A DNA stretch of 64,000 bases, taken from NCBI GenBank assembly GCA_025931335.1, contig JAICNG010000001.1, forward strand, positions 1-64,000, read 5' to 3'. The DNA comes from Gemmatimonadaceae bacterium (GTDB taxonomy: Bacteria > Gemmatimonadota > Gemmatimonadetes > Gemmatimonadales > Gemmatimonadaceae). Positions 60,323 to 64,000 of this stretch are shown piece by piece (the stretch's first letter is position 1; each line of letters begins with the position of its first letter). The notes beneath the pieces are model-generated. The model was given only the letters and a program-made list of their open reading frames with translations. It had not been told where the DNA came from and made no database searches. The position numbers were made by a program, and so were the translations under genes.

Positions 60323-61432
60323 TCACCCGAGAACGTCAACTTGCGCCGCGCGCCCGCGCGCCGCCACCGCCCAGCTCGTTTCGACCGCATTCCCTCGGAA
60401 GCCGTGCACCGTGTCGAAGAGGTGCACCACGATGCACACGTGATTCGGGATCACACGCACGCGGTCGCCGACGGCTGGGCGCCAGTCGCTCCTCGAGAGA
60501 TCGAGCAGGCCGTGCTCCTCGGACATCGCGCGCACCACCACGTCGTCGCGCCCGTAGATCACGCCGAACCCCTCCCCCTCGGCGCCCCGCATCGGCTCGC
60601 GTCCCAGCGATTTGGTGCCGGCGTCGATCACCGCCTGGCCCGGCACTGCCGTGCTCACCACGGTCGCCAGCACAGTGAGCGCGCAGTCGTCGAAGGTGCA
60701 CGCGCCGATCGCGGCCGTCGTGCGGTCATTGTAGATGTAGGTGCCCGGGCGCATCTCGGTCACGCCGGGGATCTCGTGCGTGCGCACGGCGGTCGGTGTC
60801 GAGCCGCCACTGACGACGCGCGGGTCGAGACGCGCACGCTTCAAGGCGTCCAGGGTGCGCCCCAGGCGCTCGCCCAGCGCGCTCAATGCCTCGTCCTGCC
60901 GGTCGAGCGGCTCGCGCACATGCCCGGGGTAGAAGGCGATGCCGACGTACTCCAGCTCGCGGCGACCCCAAACATGCCTCACGAGCGTCACCGCATCCTC
61001 GGCGGACTGGACGCCGACGCGCCGCATCCCCATGTCGCACTCGACGAGCACGCCTATGCGCCGCCCTGCCTCGTGCGCCGCATCCGCGAGATCGTCGGCC
61101 GCGCGCGCCGAGTCGAGCGCCACCGTCAGCCGTACGGCGGTGGGGAGCGCGACCACACGTCGTGCCTTCACCGACCCGACCATCGGGTACGCGATGAGGA
61201 TGTCATCCGCGACCTCGCTCATCACCTCGGCCTCCCGCGGGGTCGCGCACGTCACGCCCACCGCGCCCCGGCGCAGCTGCTCGGCGGCCAGCCAGGGAGT
61301 CTTATGGGTCTTGATGTGAGGGCGGAGGGCCAGGCCGTGGGCCGTCGAGTAGGCGGCCATGCGGTCGAGGTTGCGCTCCATGCGCGCGAGGTCGACCACG
61401 GGGGCGGGCGTTTCGAGCTCGTCGAGCGTCAT
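60323..61432 (-). CDS. D-threonine aldolase-like PLP enzyme (alanine-racemase fold type III)
   Basis: 369 residues from ATG 61432, with GGAG upstream. ETPAPVVDLARMERNLDRMA then LRPHIKTHKT holds the PLP-lysine (H-I-K-T-H-K), followed by VTCATPREAEVM. EPMRGAEGEGFGVIYGRD and IPNHVCIVVHLFDTVHG carry the conserved metal-ligand His and Cys near the C-terminus (NHVC). These enzymes cleave D-threonine or D-3-hydroxyaspartate-type substrates. Together with the dipeptidase it suggests D-amino-acid breakdown. Confidence 0.9.
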   Translation of the reverse strand: MTLDELETPAPVVDLARMERNLDRMAAYSTAHGLALRPHIKTHKTPWLAAEQLRRGAVGVTCATPREAEVMSEVADDILIAYPMVGSVKARRVVALPTAVRLTVALDSARAADDLADAAHEAGRRIGVLVECDMGMRRVGVQSAEDAVTLVRHVWGRRELEYVGIAFYPGHVREPLDRQDEALSALGERLGRTLDALKRARLDPRVVSGGSTPTAVRTHEIPGVTEMRPGTYIYNDRTTAAIGACTFDDCALTVLATVVSTAVPGQAVIDAGTKSLGREPMRGAEGEGFGVIYGRDDVVVRAMSEEHGLLDLSRSDWRPAVGDRVRVIPNHVCIVVHLFDTVHGFRGNAVETSWAVAARGRAAQVDVLG

Positions 61433-61483
61433 GCGGCTCTCCTCGAGAGGGGCGAGAGGCTGGAGGAGGGAGAAACTTATATC

Positions 61484-62647
61484 GTGCGCGCCGGTCACGG
61501 GACGTGGCTTCGCGATCCCGCGGCCAATCAGGTGACGGTGAACGGCGGTAGCACCATGATCACCGTGTTGGGGCTGAACGCGTCTGATGTCACGCTCGAC
61601 GGCCTCATCCTGAGGACGCCGGTGGAGGCGCTCGCGACTGGATTGAGCGTCCACACGGTGCTCCTGCGGCAAACGCAGAACATCAGGATCACGAACAACC
61701 AGATCATCGCGGGTGATGCCGGCCCCGGATCGGGCGGCCAGTTCGGATTCAACGGCGTGCAGGGTCTGCCCGGCGCGCCAGGGACGAGTGCGGTGTGCCC
61801 GGCTTTGACCGGAGGAGCGGGTGGCGCCGCGGGACAGCCTGGTCCGCCGGACGCTGGCTCGCAGGTGGGTGTCGCCGGGGGCAGGGGTGGTAACGGCGGG
61901 AACGGGAACGTCAGTGGGGAAAACGGTACGAAGGGTAACGACGCCGGAGCACTCGTCGGTGGAACCGGAGGCCTGGGCGGCACGCTCGTATCAGTCGCTG
62001 GCGGCGCTGGAACCAACGGCGCAGCCGGAGCGGCGGGCCAGAACGGAACGGGCGGCGCGCAGCTCGGAACGCTCTCGACCGCCGGCTACGTGCCGGCTGA
62101 TGGAACCAACGGCACGTCCGGTACGTCCGGAAGCGGTGGCGGTGGTGGTGGCGGCGGGAGCGGAACGGTGACGGGTGCCGGCGGTGGTGCTGGCGGCGGC
62201 GGCAGCGGCGGTGGTGGCAACGTTGGCCAGGGCGGAAAGGGCGGCGCCGGATCGTTCGCCGTGGTCGTGATGTCGTCGACCGGCGTCGTGATCGAGGGCA
62301 ACACGATCATCACCGGCGACGGCGGGATCGGTGGTCCTGGTGGCGTCGGCGGGAACGGGCGGCCGGGTGGTCTGGGCGCTTTCGGCGGCGGTGGATGCGC
62401 CGGCGGCGGCAGTGGCGGCCGCGGCGGGAACGGCGGCGCCGGCGGCAACGGCGGCAACGGCGGCAACGGCGGGCACGGTGGTGGCGGTGGCGGTGGTCCC
62501 TCCATAGGCATTCTGAAGGACGCCGCGAGCACGGTGACGATCGGCGGGAACAACACCTTCCAGATCGGCTCCCCGGGCGCGGGCGGGTTCAGCCAGGGCG
62601 CTCAGGGCGCTGGCGGAGTGTCGGGGAACACGCACACCATGCCGTAA
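61484..62647 (+). CDS. 5'-truncated Gly-rich parallel beta-helix protein
   Basis: Up to 388 residues from GTG 61484. The start of homology is TYIVRAGHGTWLRDPAANQV, then beta-helix turns GLNASDVTLDGLILRTPVEA and QNIRITNNQIIAGDAGPGSG. The next 250 residues are about half glycine (GGNGG, GGGAGG repeats). No signal peptide or export signal precedes it, unlike related secreted proteins, and the upstream region is the divergent aldolase-like promoter. It looks like a gene whose front was lost, or an unusual unsecreted one. The minus-strand proline-rich frame is a shadow. Confidence 0.6.
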   Translation: MRAGHGTWLRDPAANQVTVNGGSTMITVLGLNASDVTLDGLILRTPVEALATGLSVHTVLLRQTQNIRITNNQIIAGDAGPGSGGQFGFNGVQGLPGAPGTSAVCPALTGGAGGAAGQPGPPDAGSQVGVAGGRGGNGGNGNVSGENGTKGNDAGALVGGTGGLGGTLVSVAGGAGTNGAAGAAGQNGTGGAQLGTLSTAGYVPADGTNGTSGTSGSGGGGGGGGSGTVTGAGGGAGGGGSGGGGNVGQGGKGGAGSFAVVVMSSTGVVIEGNTIITGDGGIGGPGGVGGNGRPGGLGAFGGGGCAGGGSGGRGGNGGAGGNGGNGGNGGHGGGGGGGPSIGILKDAASTVTIGGNNTFQIGSPGAGGFSQGAQGAGGVSGNTHTMP

Positions 62648-62674
62648 GCCCGTTAGGCGCCTGTCCAAGCGACA

Positions 62675-62728
62675 GCGGAGTGCGCAGTGCGGAGTGCGGA
62701 CGGTGCCTGTGGGCAATCCGCACTCCGC
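62675..62728. repeat. Family F7 short palindromic element
   Basis: GCGGAGTGCGCAGTGCGGAG then TGCGGA (62675-62700) faces TCCGCACTCCGC (62717-62728) around a 16-base centre. Units are 7 nt (GGAGTGC, GCAGTGC). It lies between the Gly-rich gene stop (62647) and the convergent NUDIX stop (62736), a position like F1 and F2. A CGTTAGGC site is at 62651-62658. Confidence 0.75.
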
Positions 62729-62735
62729 AATCGCC

Positions 62736-63167
62736 TTAGTTGGCCTGTCGCGCTCGACTGCGCCTCGCCTGAGCCTCGATCTTTCTCCGAAACGAGCGCA
62801 GCAGCCGCCGCGTGCCCTCGAAGGTCAGTGCCTCGAGCGCGTCATCGATGGTTCGCCAGGTCACGACGCGGCCGTCCCCTTCCCCCACCCGCTTGTTGAG
62901 CTCGAGCAGGAAGTACGTCACGCGCAGGTGACGCCCTTCGTGCGCGAATTCCAGGTCGCCCGCCGGGGCCACCACACGGCTGTCGACGCCCGCTTCCTCG
63001 CGCACCTCGCGCTCGGCCGCCTCGGCGGGCGATTCGCCCGCTTCGACGTCCCCTTTGGGAAAGATCCAGTGCGAGCGCTCGTGCTTCGCGCTCACGACGA
63101 GCACCTCGGCGCCGTCGTCCGCGGCGCGCCACACGATCCCGCCCGCTTGCTGCACCAGCGTCACCAC
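62736..63167 (-). CDS. NUDIX hydrolase
   Basis: 143 residues from GTG 63167 (GTG 63164, with GAGGAGG at better spacing, is equally likely). The Nudix box GDVEAGESPAEAAEREVREE then AGV matches GX5EX7REUXEEXGU. SKHERSHWIFPKG before it indicates a DIPP-like or MutT-like subgroup. It hydrolyses nucleoside or inositol polyphosphates; the exact substrate is open. F4 copy 3 lies upstream. Confidence 0.92.
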   Translation of the reverse strand: MVTLVQQAGGIVWRAADDGAEVLVVSAKHERSHWIFPKGDVEAGESPAEAAEREVREEAGVDSRVVAPAGDLEFAHEGRHLRVTYFLLELNKRVGEGDGRVVTWRTIDDALEALTFEGTRRLLRSFRRKIEAQARRSRARQAN

Positions 63168-63242
63168 GCCTCCTCATTAGTACACATCACACGATACATC
63201 GAGTGCACGTCGTTTTCGATGGGCAACCATCACAAAGATCCC

Positions 63243-63362
63243 GGTGGCGGGGCCACGCACGGTCTGAGGAACGAATGACCCGAAGGGCGCGAATGAAATT
63301 CGAATCGATTCGAATTTCATTCGCGCCCTTCGGGTCATTCGTTTTGTCAGGCAGTACGTGGC
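63243..63362. repeat. Family F4 palindromic element, copy 3, with a 74-bp perfect palindrome
   Basis: Bases 63270-63343 form a perfect palindrome centred between 63306 and 63307: left half AACGAATGACCCGAAGGGCG continuing to AATTCGAATC. Flanks GCGGGGCCACGCACGGTCTG and GTCAGGCAGTACGTGGCCCT are imperfect complements, as in copies 1 and 2. It lies between the downstream end of the amidohydrolase gene and the NUDIX promoter. Confidence 0.92.
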
Positions 63363-63386
63363 CCTGCGATCGGAACCTCGAACGAG

Positions 63387-64000
63387 CTACGGAGAGCCCC
63401 CGACTTCCGCCAGCGGACGCTCCGGCTCCCACCACCACGGCCGCTCGATGGCGCGCTGGCGCGGCCAGATCTCCGTGAGTGACTCCGCCTCGTACAGCCG
63501 CCCGTTCTTCATCACGTACCGGATGGTGTTCGTGTTGCGGATGTTCTCGAGCGGGTTGGCGTCGAGCACCTGCAGGTCCGCGAGCTTGCCGCCCTCGAGC
63601 GTTCCCAGCTCCTTGCCGAACCCGATCGCTTCGGCGCCGAACACCGTGCCGACGCGCAGGACGTCGTGATTCTTCATGCCCCCCGACGCGATCGACCACA
63701 GCTCCCAGTGGACGCCGAGTCCCTGGAGTTGGCCGTGGCCGCCGACGCCGACGCGACCGCCCGCCTCCACGATCTTCTTCGCCTGCTCGGCGAGCAGCTC
63801 GAACGAGTACTGGCTCTCGTGCCACCATCCCTGCCGCCGGAGCCCACGACGCAGGAGCTCCGTCTTCGGAACCCAGCGACCGAGCTTGGCATCCTTCAGG
63901 ATGTCGTGATGCTGATACCAGTAGTTCTCGGCCCACGGGCCGCCGTACTGCACGAGCAGCGTGGGCGTGTAGGTGACACCGCTCTGCGCCAGCACCGTCA
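63387..64000 (-). CDS. C-terminal part of an amidohydrolase (N-terminus beyond window)
   Basis: At least 203 residues; the frame continues past base 64000. VGVGGHGQLQGLGVHWELWS is the strand-5/6 His region of imidazolonepropionase-like amidohydrolases. AGVVTPL-type openings are replaced by GVTYTPTLLVQYGG. GTVFGAEAIGFGKELGTLEG and GKLADLQVLDANPLENIRNT are the standard end of the barrel and the composite beta domain. Often fused to a WD40/TolB propeller; the start is not visible. Function: hydrolysis of an amide or cyclic bond, substrate unknown. Confidence 0.88.
   Translation of the reverse strand, partial: TVLAQSGVTYTPTLLVQYGGPWAENYWYQHHDILKDAKLGRWVPKTELLRRGLRRQGWWHESQYSFELLAEQAKKIVEAGGRVGVGGHGQLQGLGVHWELWSIASGGMKNHDVLRVGTVFGAEAIGFGKELGTLEGGKLADLQVLDANPLENIRNTNTIRYVMKNGRLYEAESLTEIWPRQRAIERPWWWEPERPLAEVGGSP

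Noticed and set aside
62086..62556. Proline-rich 156-residue minus-strand frame
   Set aside because: It is the exact antisense of the Gly-rich beta-helix gene, since GGN codons read as proline-rich on the other strand.
1..64000. Prophage or integrated plasmid
   Set aside because: No integrase, terminase, capsid, replication or transfer gene was recognised, and gene content is chromosomal throughout.

Overview
The window is one stretch of a high-GC (roughly two-thirds G+C) bacterial chromosome. Short operons with 1-4 base start/stop overlaps, many secreted or lipoprotein enzymes of unknown substrate (DUF885, DUF1028, haem-c/beta-propeller, class C serine hydrolase, D-aminoacylase-like amidohydrolase), GTG starts, and no phage or plasmid genes suggest a soil or sediment member of the Gemmatimonadota. 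That assignment is inference from gene content. No rRNA, tRNA or CRISPR array was recognised.

Layout. 1-3.7 kb: end of an unknown gene, a large palindrome, then an overlapping trio (amino-acid permease, secreted TIM-barrel-like protein, histidine phosphatase). 3.7-8.1 kb: minus-strand operon with two ABC-2 exporters and a Cys-rich SEL1 lipoprotein. 8.3-16.9 kb: saccharopine-dehydrogenase-like reductase, haem/propeller protein, DUF1028 protein, CPXCG protein, PQQ-type sugar dehydrogenase. 17-25.6 kb: small stress and housekeeping proteins (DinB, PspC, PEBP, LRR, SixA, a prephenate dehydratase homologue) and a frameshifted PQQ-propeller gene. 26-27.3 kb: an OsmC gene with an in-frame UGA at its second catalytic cysteine followed by a SECIS-like hairpin, directly ahead of msrA; I regard this as a selenoprotein candidate and the best single finding. 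28.2-35.4 kb: a regulator and ABC-2 exporter, a GxxExxY gene inside inverted repeats, AmrS radical SAM, a BNR lipoprotein, a serine hydrolase. 35.5-42.3 kb: TetR-TolC-MFP-RND efflux operon with a palindromic operator. 43-47 kb: cytochrome P450, a LytS/LytR two-component pair and a YceI protein. 47-64 kb: mostly hydrolases (GHL10 glycosidase, DUF885, deacylase, dipeptidase, amidohydrolase), a D-threonine-aldolase-like enzyme, Tag glycosylase, NUDIX, an EamA exporter and a truncated Gly-rich beta-helix gene.

The intergenic DNA carries at least eight sequence-unrelated families of large imperfect palindromes, here called F1-F8. They share one design: arms made of short tandem units, mostly about 9 nt, facing each other across a short centre. 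F1 and F2 start at or on stop codons. F5 lies between divergent genes. F8 encloses the GxxExxY gene. One F4 copy contains a 74-bp perfect palindrome. Three proteins (TetR, P450, the PQQ-propeller protein) have C-terminal tails encoded by such elements. A short motif, CGTTAGG, is also clearly over-represented across the window.
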